Assembly: GCA_902785055.1 (NCBI GenBank)
Contig: CACZXG010000032.1
Coordinates: 23,718 to 87,717 of the forward strand
Source of the DNA: an uncultured Lachnospiraceae bacterium
GTDB taxonomy: Bacteria > Bacillota > Clostridia > Lachnospirales > Lachnospiraceae
Reading direction: 5' to 3'
DNA: 64,000 nucleotides
Within the stretch, counting starts at the first letter, position 1; each line of letters begins with the position of its first letter. This document shows, piece after piece, positions 41,255-51,640 of this stretch. A program made the position numbers and the translations under genes. The notes beneath the pieces were generated by a model, which did not search any database, had not been told where the DNA came from, and was given only the letters and a program-made list of their open reading frames with translations.

Positions 41255-43351
41255 ATGAACATCCCCGAAATCTACGGAAGCATGGTATTTAATGACAAGG
41301 TCATGCGGGAGCGTCTCCCGAAGGATATATACAAGGCAGTGCGCAAGACCAGCAAGAACGGCACGCACCTGGAACTGGACGTGGCCAATACCGTGGCAGC
41401 AGTCATGAAAGAATGGGCCATTGAGAAGGGCGCTACCCATTTCACGCACTGGTTCCAGCCCATGACAGGCCTTACCGCCGAGAAGCATGACGGCTTCATT
41501 TCCCCCACCGAGGACGGCCAGGTGATCATGGACTTCTCCGGCAAGGAGCTCGTCAAGGGCGAGCCGGATGCCTCCAGCTTCCCGTCAGGCGGCCTCAGGG
41601 CTACTTTTGAAGCCCGCGGATACACCGCATGGGATCCCAGTTCCCCTGCATTTGTCAAGGACGGATCGCTCTATATTCCGACAGCTTTCTGCTCCTATGG
41701 CGGCGAAGCGCTGGATAAGAAAACTCCTTTACTGCGGTCCATGGAAGCCCTCTCAGACGCAGCGGTCAAAGTATTGCACCTTCTGGGCGACACTGATGTG
41801 ACCCACGTCGACACAACTGTAGGCTCCGAGCAGGAATATTTCCTGATCGACAAGGATCTCTATAAGAAGAGAAAGGACCTGCTCCTCACGGGACGCACGC
41901 TGATGGGAGCGCCGGCGCCCAAGGGACAGGAGATGGAGGATCACTATTTTGGCGTATTGAAGCCCAAGGTGTCCGAATATATGCATGAACTGGACAAAGA
42001 GCTCTGGGAGCTGGGCGTTCCGGCCAAGACTAAGCACAACGAGGTCGCCCCGTCCCAGCACGAGCTGGCGCCGGTATTCGAGACAGCCAACGTCGCGGTG
42101 GACCACAACCAGCTGACCATGGAAGTGATGAAGAAAGTCGCGGACAAGTTCGGATATGCGTGCCTGCTGCATGAGAAGCCTTTCGAGGGCATCAACGGAT
42201 CAGGCAAGCACAACAACTGGTCCATCGGCACCGATACAGGCATTAACCTGCTGGATCCCGGCAGGAAGCCCGGTGAGAACCTGCGGTTTCTGGTCTTCCT
42301 CATGGCTGTCATCGCAGCGGTGGATGAGTATCAGGAGATTCTGAGAATATCCGTCGCGACGGCAGGAAATGACCACCGTCTCGGAGGCAACGAGGCTCCG
42401 CCTGCAATTATCTCCATTTTCGTAGGCGATGAACTGGCGCAGGTCCTGCATTCTATTGAGGAAGGCACCTCCGTACCCGGCTCGGGCAAAAAGCAGATGG
42501 GCATGGGCGCCCACGTCCTGCCGCACATCACTCGCGACGCGACAGACAGAAACCGGACATCACCGTTTGCGTTCACCGGAAACAAGTTTGAGTTCCGTAT
42601 GCCCGGAAGTTCCCTTTCCGTGGCAAACCCCAACATTGTGCTGAACACGGCTGTTGCGGACAAGCTGACAGCGATTTACGACAGATTGTGCGATGCGGAT
42701 CCCACTCACATAGAGGACGAGGTGCATGCAGTTCTCAAGGAGATGCTCGCCAAACACAAGAGAATCCTCTTTAACGGAAACGGATACACCGACGAATGGG
42801 TTGAGGAAGCCGGCCGCAGAGGTCTTGCAAACCTCGTTTCCCTCCCGGATGCGATGCCTCACTTCATCTCTGATAAGAGCATCGGTCTCTTTACCAAATA
42901 CGGGATCTTTACCAAAGAAGAGATCTATTCCCGCTACGAGATCCTGCTTGAGAACTATGCGAAGACAGTGCACATCGAGGCGCTTACGCTCATGGAAATG
43001 GTGCGCAAGGACTTCACAACGGGCCTTGTCCGCTACATGAAAGATGTGACAACTGAAGCGCTCAAGAAGAGAGATCTCCTTCCGGGCAGCAAGTGCACTT
43101 ATGAGAGCGAGATCTTGAAGACGTTGGATGAGACAAGTGAGCAGATCGTATTCGCGATGAACAAGCTGGCGGAGGATACCGCCAAAGCTGAGCAGATCGG
43201 GGACATCCTGGAGCAGGCCAAATTCTACCATGAGACGGTGCTGGCTGAAATGGAAGTCCTGCGCAGCTGGACAGATAAAGCGGAAGCCATCATTCCTGAT
43301 GAGTATCTGCCGTATCCGACTTATGAGAGGATGCTGTTCTCGCTGAGGTAA
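41255..43351 (+). CDS. glnN: Glutamine synthetase type III
   Basis: Enzyme of 698 residues, the length of GSIII (GlnN), which makes glutamine from glutamate, ammonia and ATP as a dodecamer. The N-terminal GSIII domain has the characteristic FPSGGLRATFEARGYTAWDP; the catalytic part shows SEQEYF, KTKHNEVAPSQHE, GSGKHNNWS and FRMPGS. AAGGAGG precedes the ATG. Promoter and attenuator lie upstream; the tandem 70-bp hairpin units follow. Core ammonia-assimilation enzyme of this organism, with gltBD. Confidence 0.94.
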   Translation: MNIPEIYGSMVFNDKVMRERLPKDIYKAVRKTSKNGTHLELDVANTVAAVMKEWAIEKGATHFTHWFQPMTGLTAEKHDGFISPTEDGQVIMDFSGKELVKGEPDASSFPSGGLRATFEARGYTAWDPSSPAFVKDGSLYIPTAFCSYGGEALDKKTPLLRSMEALSDAAVKVLHLLGDTDVTHVDTTVGSEQEYFLIDKDLYKKRKDLLLTGRTLMGAPAPKGQEMEDHYFGVLKPKVSEYMHELDKELWELGVPAKTKHNEVAPSQHELAPVFETANVAVDHNQLTMEVMKKVADKFGYACLLHEKPFEGINGSGKHNNWSIGTDTGINLLDPGRKPGENLRFLVFLMAVIAAVDEYQEILRISVATAGNDHRLGGNEAPPAIISIFVGDELAQVLHSIEEGTSVPGSGKKQMGMGAHVLPHITRDATDRNRTSPFAFTGNKFEFRMPGSSLSVANPNIVLNTAVADKLTAIYDRLCDADPTHIEDEVHAVLKEMLAKHKRILFNGNGYTDEWVEEAGRRGLANLVSLPDAMPHFISDKSIGLFTKYGIFTKEEIYSRYEILLENYAKTVHIEALTLMEMVRKDFTTGLVRYMKDVTTEALKKRDLLPGSKCTYESEILKTLDETSEQIVFAMNKLAEDTAKAEQIGDILEQAKFYHETVLAEMEVLRSWTDKAEAIIPDEYLPYPTYERMLFSLR

Positions 43352-43400
43352 GTTTTGATGCAGCTTGCTCTGTTAGGGCAGTTTGCTCTGACTGGACAAC

Positions 43401-43660
43401 TGCCGGTTTAGTGCCCGTGAAGGTTGCCGAAGGGCATTAAAAGGGCAGAAACAATAAGAAATGAAGAAATTGCCGGTTTAGTGCCCGTGAAGGTTGTCAA
43501 AGGGCACTAAAAGGGCAGAAACGGTAAGAAATGAAGAAATTGCCGGTTTAGTGCCCTTAAAGGATGTCAAAGGGCACTAAAAGGGCAGAAACGGTAAGAA
43601 ATGAAGAAATTGCCGGTTTAGTGCCCTTAAAGGATGTCAAAGGGCACTAAAAAGGCAGAA
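43401..43660 (+). repeat. Four tandem 70-bp hairpin units upstream of gltB
   Basis: Units start at 43401, 43471, 43541 and 43611, exactly 70 bp apart; the fourth is cut after about 50 bp. Each has TGCC-gg-TTTAGTGCCC, a 15-base loop, and GGGCACTAAA-ag-GGCA, then a linker GAAACGGTAAGAAATGAAGA. Loops vary (GTGAAGGTTGCCGAA to TTAAAGGATGTCAAA) while stems stay. No T run follows on either strand, so these are not terminators. They fill the 374-base glnN-gltB gap. Riboswitch-like array, protein-binding sites or a structural repeat are all possible. Confidence 0.9.
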
Positions 43661-43725
43661 ACAGAAAGCAGAATCAAAAGCAAGAAAGCAGGAGAAGAAT
43701 CAGCCCCGGCAGAAGAGGAAAAGTT

Positions 43726-46700
43726 ATGTTGTACAAACAGGAGCACGATGCCTGCGGCACCTACATGCAGGAGCACGATGCCTGCGGCATCGGAAGCATT
43801 GTAAATATTGACGGAAGGAAGGACCACAAGGTTCTGGACGATGCGCTGCATATCGTGGAGAAACTGGAGCACAGGGCAGGCAAGGACGCCACCGGCGAGG
43901 TCGGCGACGGCGTCGGCATCCTGACCCAGATTTCACACAAGTTCTTTAAGAAAGCGGCGCAGGAAGCCGGCATAAAGCTGGGCGGAGAGGGCGACTACGG
44001 CATCGGAATGTTTTTCCTGCCGCAGGAGACTTTGAAGCGCACTTTTGCCATGCGCATGTTCGAGGTCATCGCCGACAAGAGCGGCATGGAGATCCTTGGC
44101 TGGCGCGACGTCCCGGTACACGAGGAGATCCTCGGCAAGGTCGCCGTCGACTGCATGCCTTACATCGCGCAGTGCTTCATCAAGAGGCCTGCCAAAATAG
44201 AGAAGGGCATCGACTTCGACAGAAGGCTCTACGTGATCCGCCGCGAATTCGAGCAGTCCTCCGAGGACACTTACATCTGCTCCCTGAGTTCAAGGACCAT
44301 CGTCTACAAGGGCATGTTCCTTGTGGGGCAGCTCCGCAGGTTTTATGAGGACCTGCAGTCGGAGGATTACGAGTCCGCCATTGCCATCGTGCACTCCCGT
44401 TTTTCCACCAATACAATGCCGTCCTGGCACCGCGCTCACCCCTACCGCATGATCGCCCACAACGGCGAGATCAATACCATCCGCGGCAACATCGACAGGA
44501 TGCTGGCAAGGGAAGAGACCATGACCAGCCCCCTGATGGACAGCGACATTGACAAAATATTCCCCGTTGTCGACCGCAGCGGCTCCGATTCAGCTATGCT
44601 CGACAACACGCTGGAATTCCTCTACATGAACGGCATGCCCCTGGCTCTGGCCATGATGGTGATCATTCCCGAGCCCTGGAAGCACAACACCTTCATGAGC
44701 GAGGACAAGAAAGACTTCTACCACTATTACGCCACGATGATGGAGCCCTGGGACGGGCCGGCGGCGATCCTTTTCTCCGACGGCGAAGTGCTGGGCGCCA
44801 CACTGGACCGAAACGGGCTTCGCCCCTCCAGATACTACATAACCGATGATGACCGCCTGATCCTGTCCTCAGAGGTCGGTGTTCTGGACATCGAACCTGA
44901 GCGCATCGTCAAGAAAGCCCGCCTCGAGCCCGGCAGGATCCTCCTGGTGGACACGAAGCAGAAGAGGATCATCTCTGACGAGGAGTGCAAGTCCTACTAC
45001 GCCGGCAGAAGCCCCTACGGGGAATGGCTGGACCGCAATCTCCTCCATCTGTCGAACCTTGAGATCCCCAACCGCAAGATCCCGGTTCACACACAGCAGA
45101 TGCGCGACAGGCTCTACAAGGTCTTCGGCTATACCTATGAGGACGTCAAGGACGAGATCCTTCCCATGGCGGAAAACGGAGTGGAACCGACCCTTTCCAT
45201 GGGCCACGACGCTCCATTGGCGGTGCTCTCCAAAGAGCATCAGCTGCTGTTTAACTATTTCAAGCAGCTCTTTGCCCAGGTTACTAACCCGCCCATTGAC
45301 TCTCTCAGGGAGAAAATAGTGACCGATACCACCGTATACATCGGTTCGGACGGCGATCTTCTTAAGGAGAAGAGCGCTAACTGCACGGTCCTGGAAGTCA
45401 ACAACCCGATCCTCACAGGTGTCGATCTTCTCAAGATCCGGAACCTTGACAAGCCCGGTTTCCACACCAGGACAGTGCCGCTTCTTTACTACAAGAACAC
45501 CTCTCTTGAGCGGGCCCTGGACCAGCTCAATATCGCGGTGGACCGTGCTGCAGCTTCAGGAGCCAACATAATCATTCTCTCGGACCGCGGCGTGGACGAA
45601 AACCACGTAGCCATCCCTTCCCTGCTGGCGGTATCCAGCGTGGAGGAGCATCTGGTCCGCACGAAAAAGCGCACAGCCGTATCCCTGATCCTGGAGAGCG
45701 GCGAGCCCAGAGACGTGCATCAGGTCGCGACGCTCCTGGGCTTTGGCGCCCGGGCGATCAACCCTTATCTGGCGCACGAGTGCATCGGGGAACTGATCGA
45801 ACTCGGTATTTTGGACAAGGATTATCACACAGCCGTAGAGGACTATAACCACGCCCTTTTATTCGGCGTTGTCAAAATAGCGGCCAAGATGGGAATTTCC
45901 ACCCTTCAGTCCTATCAGTCGGCCAGGATCTTCGAGGCCATCGGACTTGGCAGAGAAGTGATCGACCGCTATTTCACCGGTACGGTCAGCCGCGTGGGCG
46001 GCATCGGCATCAAAGAGATAGAGGAGGGAGTGGCATTCAGGCATGATCACGCTTTTGACCCTTTGGGACTGGGCGTAGACGAGACTCTGGACTCCGTCGG
46101 CTTCCATTACCTGCGCAGCGGCAGGGACAAGGAAGACCATATGTACAGCCCCGAGACGATCATCGCCCTGCAGAGAGCGGTGCGAACGGATTCCTATGAG
46201 AAATTCCGGGAATACACGGACCTTGTGGATGACGCGAAGAGACCCCACACACTGCGCGGACTTCTGGAATTTGTCCCTGCCGGGGATCCGGTTCCGATCG
46301 AAGAGGTAGAGCCCGCGTCTGAGATCGTAAAGCGCTTTAAGACAGGCGCGATGAGCTACGGATCTCTGTCGGAAGAGGCGCACGAGACTCTTGCGATCGC
46401 GATGAACTCCATTGGCGCCCGCTCCAACACAGGAGAGGGCGGAGAGAAGACAGACCGCTTCGGAACCAACAAAAACAGCAAGAGGTGTCACGAGCGCGTA
46501 CCTGTGCAGCGCGGAGGAGATCCAGATCAAGATGGCCCAGGGAGCGAAACCGGGCGAGGGCGGACATCTTCCGGGCAAAAAAGTGTATCCGTGGGTGGCG
46601 CAGACCCGATATTCGACCCCTGGGGTCGCTTTGATCTCGCCGCCGCCCCATCATGATATTTATTCCATCGAGGACCTGGCGCAGCTGATCTACGATCTTA

Positions 46701-48289
46701 AAAACGCCAACAGGGACGCCAGGATCAACGTCAAACTTGTATCGGAGGCAGGGGTAGGCACCATCGCATCTGGTGTGGCAAAGGCAGGTGCACAGGTGAT
46801 CCTGATCTCCGGTTATGACGGAGGGACCGGCGCTGCACCCGGAAGCTCCATACACAATGCGGGCCTTCCCTGGGAACTGGGCCTCTCCGAGGCGCACAGG
46901 TGCCTGACGCAGAACGGCCTGCGCGACAGAGTCGTCCTGGAGACAGACGGAAAACTCATGAGCGGCAGAGATGTTGCCATTGCGGCGCTTCTGGGAGCGG
47001 AGGAATTCGGTTTCGCCACAGCCCCTCTGGTATGCCTTGGTTGCATGATGATGCGTGTGTGTTCCAAGGACACATGTCCGGTCGGTATCGCCACCCAGAA
47101 CAGGAAACTCAGAGACCGCTTCTGCGGACGCCCTGAACATGTGACCCGCTTTATGTTCTTTATAGCGGAGCAGGTGCGCGAACTCATGGCGCGTATGGGA
47201 TTTCGGTCTATGGCGGAGATGACGGGCAGGACGGATTGCCTGAGGGTCCGCAGGGAACTTATCACCGACAGGGCCTTTAAAGTGGACATGAGGGAAATAT
47301 TGGGAGAGGCCCCCATGCCCGTCCTGCCGCAGGGCGAAGAGAGCGGCGCGTGCGGCCTCTACGCTCCCAAAAATCTCTATGATTTCAAACTGGAGGCGAC
47401 GCCGGACATGTCGGTTCTCATGCCTGCCTTCGCGGAAGGGCTTGCCAAAGAGGCGGCGGCCGGTGCGGCAGAAGGAAGCGTCAGCATCGGCCGTTACGAG
47501 AAATCTCTCAAAGTCTCCTCCACGGACCGCGCTTTCGGCACGATCCTCGGGTCGGAGATCACGAAAAAGTTCGGCAGTACTTTGCAGGATGATACTTTTG
47601 TGGTCCATGCGGAAGGCGGCGGAGGACAATCTTTTGGCGCATTCCTGCCCGGAGGCCTTACGATCCGGCTCACAGGCGACGCCAATGACGGATTCGGCAA
47701 AGGATTGTCCGGCGGCAAGCTGATCCTGGTGCCCGACGAACGGAGCAGGTTTGAAGCCAGTGAGAACATTATTCTCGGCAACGTAGCGCTCTACGGCGCG
47801 ACGGCCGGAAAAGCCTATATCTGCGGCATTGCCGGCGAGCGCTTCTGTGTGCGCAACTCCGGCGCTATCGCTGTGGCGGAGGGCTGCGGCGACCACGGCC
47901 TGGAGTATATGACCGGAGGCAGAGCGGTGATATTGGGCCGGACCGGCAAGAACTTCGCGGCAGGTATGAGCGGAGGCATCGCCTATGTGCTCGACACCGA
48001 TCACAGCCTTTACCGCAGGATGAACAAAGACATGGTATCGCTCCAGGAACTGACGGAGAAATACGAGATCGAGGAGCTGCGCGGTATTTTGACAGACTAT
48101 GTGAAAGAGACCGGGTCGAAACTGGGCCGCAAGGTCATTGAGAATTTCGAGCAGTATATTCCTTACTTCAAAAAGGTCGTTCCAAACGACTATCAGCGGA
48201 TGCTGACAGCCATCAGCAGGAATGAGGAACAGGGAATGCCTTATGAGACGGCAGTATTTGAAGCGTTCAAGGAAGTTACGGGAAGCTGA
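43726..48289 (+). pseudogene. gltB: Glutamate synthase large subunit, frame broken by a short deletion
   Basis: GOGAT converts 2-oxoglutarate and glutamine to two glutamates. AGAGGA precedes the ATG. The first frame (43726 to about 46480) carries the class II glutaminase and central domains; the second (from about 46484 to 48289) carries the FMN/3Fe-4S part (CMMMRVCSKDTCPVGIATQN) and C-terminal beta helix. At 46480-46484 the text jumps from TNKNSK to GVTSAYL; relatives have IKQVASGRF between, so about 26 nt are missing and the frame shifts. The N-terminus also has a duplicated QEHDACG. Combined length about 1521 residues is normal. Inactivation, or a sequencing or assembly error; the intact rest favours the latter or a recent mutation. 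Confidence 0.88.
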
Positions 48290-48298
48290 GGTGCAGTC

Positions 48299-49819
48299 AT
48301 GGGAAAAGCGACAGGATTTCTGGAATACACCAGACAGAACAATATCGACAGGGCGCCGCTGGAGCGGCTGCAGGATTACTGTGAATTCCACCTCCCCATA
48401 AGCTCCGAAGAGAGAAGACAGCAGGGCGCGCGCTGCATGAACTGCGGCGTGCCGCTCTGCCAGAGCGCAATGAAACTGAGCGGAATGGTGACAGGCTGTC
48501 CCCTCCACAATATGATCCCGGAGTGGAATGACCAGATCTACTCAGACCACATGCGCCATGCGCTTTCAAGGCTCCTTAAGACCAGCAACTTCCCGGAATT
48601 CACCGGCCGCGTGTGTCCGGCCCTGTGCGAGAAGGCCTGCATATGCGGGATGAATGACGATCCGGTCACGATCCACGACAACGAGCTCTATATCATTGAG
48701 ACAGCCTTCAAAAGCGGCTGGATGCAGCCCCGGATCCCCGCCAAGCGCAGCGGCAAAAAAGTGGCTGTCATCGGCAGCGGTCCATCAGGCCTTGCGGCGG
48801 CGGACCAGCTCAACCACAGGGGACACCGGGTGACCGTCTTCGAGAGGGAGGACCGGATCGGCGGACTTTTGATGTACGGGATCCCGAATATGAAACTTGA
48901 TAAATCCGTTATCGAGCGCAGGCAGAAACTCATGGAGGCGGAAGGTGTGACTTTCCGCACCGGAGTAAACGTGGACGCGGAGAGAGCGGATGCGATCCTG
49001 AAAGAATACGACGCGGTGATCCTGGCGTGCGGTGCCAAAAAAGCGAGATCTCTGTCAGTAAAGGTCAGGGAAATGTCGGAGGATCCGCAAGGGGAACCGT
49101 CCGGTCCCGTGCCGGCGCAGGAAGTGCCCGGCGTCCGCTTTGCTGTTGATTTTCTTACGGAGAACACAAAGAGACTTCTGTCGGGGAGCAGAGAGACACG
49201 GGGAACGGCCAAAGGAAAACATGTTGTGATCGTAGGAGGCGGCGATACGGGAAATGACTGTATCGGAACGGTCCTTCGCCAGAGATGTAAAAGTGTCACT
49301 GCGCTGGAAATGATGCCGGCACCTCCCTCGGTGAGAGCACCCTCCAATCCCTGGCCGGAATGGCCGAGGGTGCTCAAGACCGATTACGGTCACGAAGAGG
49401 CGGCTGCCAGGTTCGGAAGGGATCCCCGAGTGTTCAGGACCACAGTAAAAGAGCTGATCACCAGAAAGGGAAAACTTGTGAAGATCCGCACAGTCGAGGT
49501 GGAGTTTGCGGGCGGAAAGCTCACGGAAGTCGAAGGCAGCGAGAAGATCCTTCCCTGCGACCTGCTTCTTATAGCTGCGGGATTTGTCGGCTGTGAGAAC
49601 TATACGGCAGAGGCCTTCGGCGTCCGGCTCACGACAAGAGGCGTCGTAGAAACAGCGGAAGGTCCCGACCACTACAGGACAAATGCTGAAAAAGTCTTCA
49701 CCGCAGGGGACATGCACAGAGGCCAGTCCCTGGTAGTCTGGAATATTGTCGAGGGACGCGGATGCGCCAGGGAAGTCGACGAGTTCCTGATGGGATACAC
49801 ATCGCTGCGGGAGCAGTAA
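48299..49819 (+). CDS. gltD: Glutamate synthase small subunit
   Basis: Protein of 506 residues feeding NADPH electrons to GltB. N-terminal cysteine clusters ([27 protein letters not shown]) bind two 4Fe-4S centres; [10 protein letters not shown] (about 158-167) binds FAD and GGGDTGNDC (about 315) NADPH; the C-terminal [14 protein letters not shown] loop closes the FAD site. It starts 9 bases after gltB, so it is co-transcribed. Intact. Confidence 0.93.
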   Translation: MGKATGFLEYTRQNNIDRAPLERLQDYCEFHLPISSEERRQQGARCMNCGVPLCQSAMKLSGMVTGCPLHNMIPEWNDQIYSDHMRHALSRLLKTSNFPEFTGRVCPALCEKACICGMNDDPVTIHDNELYIIETAFKSGWMQPRIPAKRSGKKVAVIGSGPSGLAAADQLNHRGHRVTVFEREDRIGGLLMYGIPNMKLDKSVIERRQKLMEAEGVTFRTGVNVDAERADAILKEYDAVILACGAKKARSLSVKVREMSEDPQGEPSGPVPAQEVPGVRFAVDFLTENTKRLLSGSRETRGTAKGKHVVIVGGGDTGNDCIGTVLRQRCKSVTALEMMPAPPSVRAPSNPWPEWPRVLKTDYGHEEAAARFGRDPRVFRTTVKELITRKGKLVKIRTVEVEFAGGKLTEVEGSEKILPCDLLLIAAGFVGCENYTAEAFGVRLTTRGVVETAEGPDHYRTNAEKVFTAGDMHRGQSLVVWNIVEGRGCAREVDEFLMGYTSLREQ

Positions 49820-49837
49820 AAAAATAAAATCGTTTAT

Positions 49838-49884
49838 CAGCAACAGGGGTATTGCGCTGTAAAGGCGCAGCACCCCATTTGCTG
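49838..49884 (+). promoter_or_regulatory. pyrG leader hairpin
   Basis: Three stacked helices: CAGCAA/TTGCTG (49838-49843, 49879-49884), GGGGT/ACCCC (49846-49850, 49872-49876), GCGC/GCGC (49854-49857, 49865-49868), with the loop containing AAAGGCGC, a word also in the carA, purF and amt leaders. It ends 14 bases before the ribosome site. Not the reiterative-G leader known for B. subtilis pyrG. Confidence 0.6.
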
Positions 49885-49905
49885 TGAAATGGAAAGGAAT
49901 CGCAA

Positions 49906-51555
49906 ATGAATAAGTATGTGTTTGTGACAGGCGGCGTTGTCTCAGGCCTGGGAAAGGGAATCACGGCGGCGTCATTGGGGCGCCTTTTGAAGTCCCGGGG
50001 CTATAAGGTGACCATGCAGAAGTTTGATCCCTACCTCAATATCGATCCCGGAACGATGAACCCGATCCAGCACGGAGAGGTCTTCGTGACAGACGACGGT
50101 ACGGAGACAGACCTCGACCTGGGCCACTACGAGCGCTTCATAGACGAGAGCCTTGACCACAACAGCAACGTCACGTCGGGCAAAATATACTGGTCCGTCC
50201 TCAACAAAGAGCGCCGGGGCGACTATGGCGGAGGCACGGTGCAGGTCATCCCCCATGTCACCAATGAGATCAAGAGCAGGTTCTATGTGGGAGACGATGA
50301 TTCCGATGACACCATCGCCATCATTGAAGTCGGCGGCACTGTCGGCGATATTGAATCCCAGCCCATCTATGAGGCCATCCGTCAGTTCATGCAGGAGAAG
50401 CCGGCCGGCACCTGCTGTATGATCCATGTGACGCTGATGCCCTATCTGCACGGATCCGAGGAGCTCAAGACCAAGCCCACCCAGGCAAGCGTGCGCGAAC
50501 TGCAGCGCATGGGAATCCGGGCGGATATCATTGTGTGCCGCTCCGAACTGGAGATCCCGCAGTCATTAAAGGACAAAACAGCGCTCTTTTGCAATGTTCC
50601 GGTGACCCATGTGATCCAGAACCTGAATGCGGACTCCATCTACGAAGTTCCGCTGATGATGGAGGAGGAACATCTAGCGCAGACCGTGTGCGAATGCCTG
50701 CGGATCCCCTGCCCTGAGCCGCATCTGGAGGACTGGATCCGGATCGTGGAAGCGCGAAGGCATCCGAAAGCCCGCGTGACGATCGCGCTGGTAGGAAAGT
50801 ACACGCAGCTGCACGATTCCTACTTGAGCGTTGTGGAGGCGCTGCACCACGGGGGCTTCGCCAACGAGGCTGAGGTGGAGATCAAGTGGGTGGATTCGGA
50901 GAAACTGCGTCCGGAGGAAGAACTGCGCGGAATAGACGGAATGGTCATTCCGGGAGGCTTCGGCGGCAGAGGCACCGAGGGCATGATCCTGGCAGCGCAG
51001 TATGCCAGGGAGCGCGGGATTCCTTTCCTGGGGATATGTTTTGGCATGCAGATGGCGCTGGTGGAATTCGCCCGCAATGTGGCCGGATGGAAAGACGCGG
51101 CCAGCGCGGAGTTCGATTCTGTGACGAAGCACCCTGTGATCGACCTGATGCCGGAGCAGAAGGGCGTGACGCAGCTCGGCGGGACGATGCGGCTGGGAGC
51201 GTATCCCTGTGTGCTAAGGCCGGATACGCTTGCTCACAAATTGTATGGGAAAGAACTGATCTACGAGAGGCACCGCCACCGCTACGAAGTGAACAATGAA
51301 ATGCGCGACGAACTGGCGGCGGCGGGGCTGACCTTTTCGGGCGTGTCGCCGGACGGAAAGATCGCGGAGATCATCGAGTGGGATCTTCATCCTTTTTATA
51401 TAGGAATTCAGTCTCATCCCGAGTTCCTGTCAAGGCCCAACAGGGCTCATCCGCTGTTTGCAGGGCTGATCCAGGCTGCGGTGACGATGAAAGACAGAGG
51501 CAGGGATGGGGCCAGACGGTTTTCTTTAAGAAGAAAACAGATTTACACAGATTAA
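49906..51555 (+). CDS. pyrG: CTP synthase
   Basis: Enzyme of 549 residues making CTP from UTP, ATP and glutamine. The N-terminal amidoligase has [12 protein letters not shown] and the Mg site; the C-terminal class I glutaminase has GICFGMQMA (nucleophile Cys) and [14 protein letters not shown] precedes the ATG. It is another glutamine amidotransferase in the cluster. The C-terminal tail of about 15 basic residues is slightly long. Confidence 0.94.
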   Translation: MNKYVFVTGGVVSGLGKGITAASLGRLLKSRGYKVTMQKFDPYLNIDPGTMNPIQHGEVFVTDDGTETDLDLGHYERFIDESLDHNSNVTSGKIYWSVLNKERRGDYGGGTVQVIPHVTNEIKSRFYVGDDDSDDTIAIIEVGGTVGDIESQPIYEAIRQFMQEKPAGTCCMIHVTLMPYLHGSEELKTKPTQASVRELQRMGIRADIIVCRSELEIPQSLKDKTALFCNVPVTHVIQNLNADSIYEVPLMMEEEHLAQTVCECLRIPCPEPHLEDWIRIVEARRHPKARVTIALVGKYTQLHDSYLSVVEALHHGGFANEAEVEIKWVDSEKLRPEEELRGIDGMVIPGGFGGRGTEGMILAAQYARERGIPFLGICFGMQMALVEFARNVAGWKDAASAEFDSVTKHPVIDLMPEQKGVTQLGGTMRLGAYPCVLRPDTLAHKLYGKELIYERHRHRYEVNNEMRDELAAAGLTFSGVSPDGKIAEIIEWDLHPFYIGIQSHPEFLSRPNRAHPLFAGLIQAAVTMKDRGRDGARRFSLRRKQIYTD

Positions 51556-51640
51556 AAAGTTTGTTATACATACAAAGTGGAAGCGTAAAAACATAGATAT
51601 ATGCATTAAAAAGCGTGAATCTTGAAATACGGGAGAACAG

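Noticed and set aside
43401..43660. CRISPR array
   Set aside because: Units are 70 bp with near-identical full length, no unique spacers, and no cas genes nearby.
46337..48508. 723-codon minus-strand frame opposite gltB
   Set aside because: Shadow of the GltB C-terminal half, which has recognisable motifs on the plus strand.
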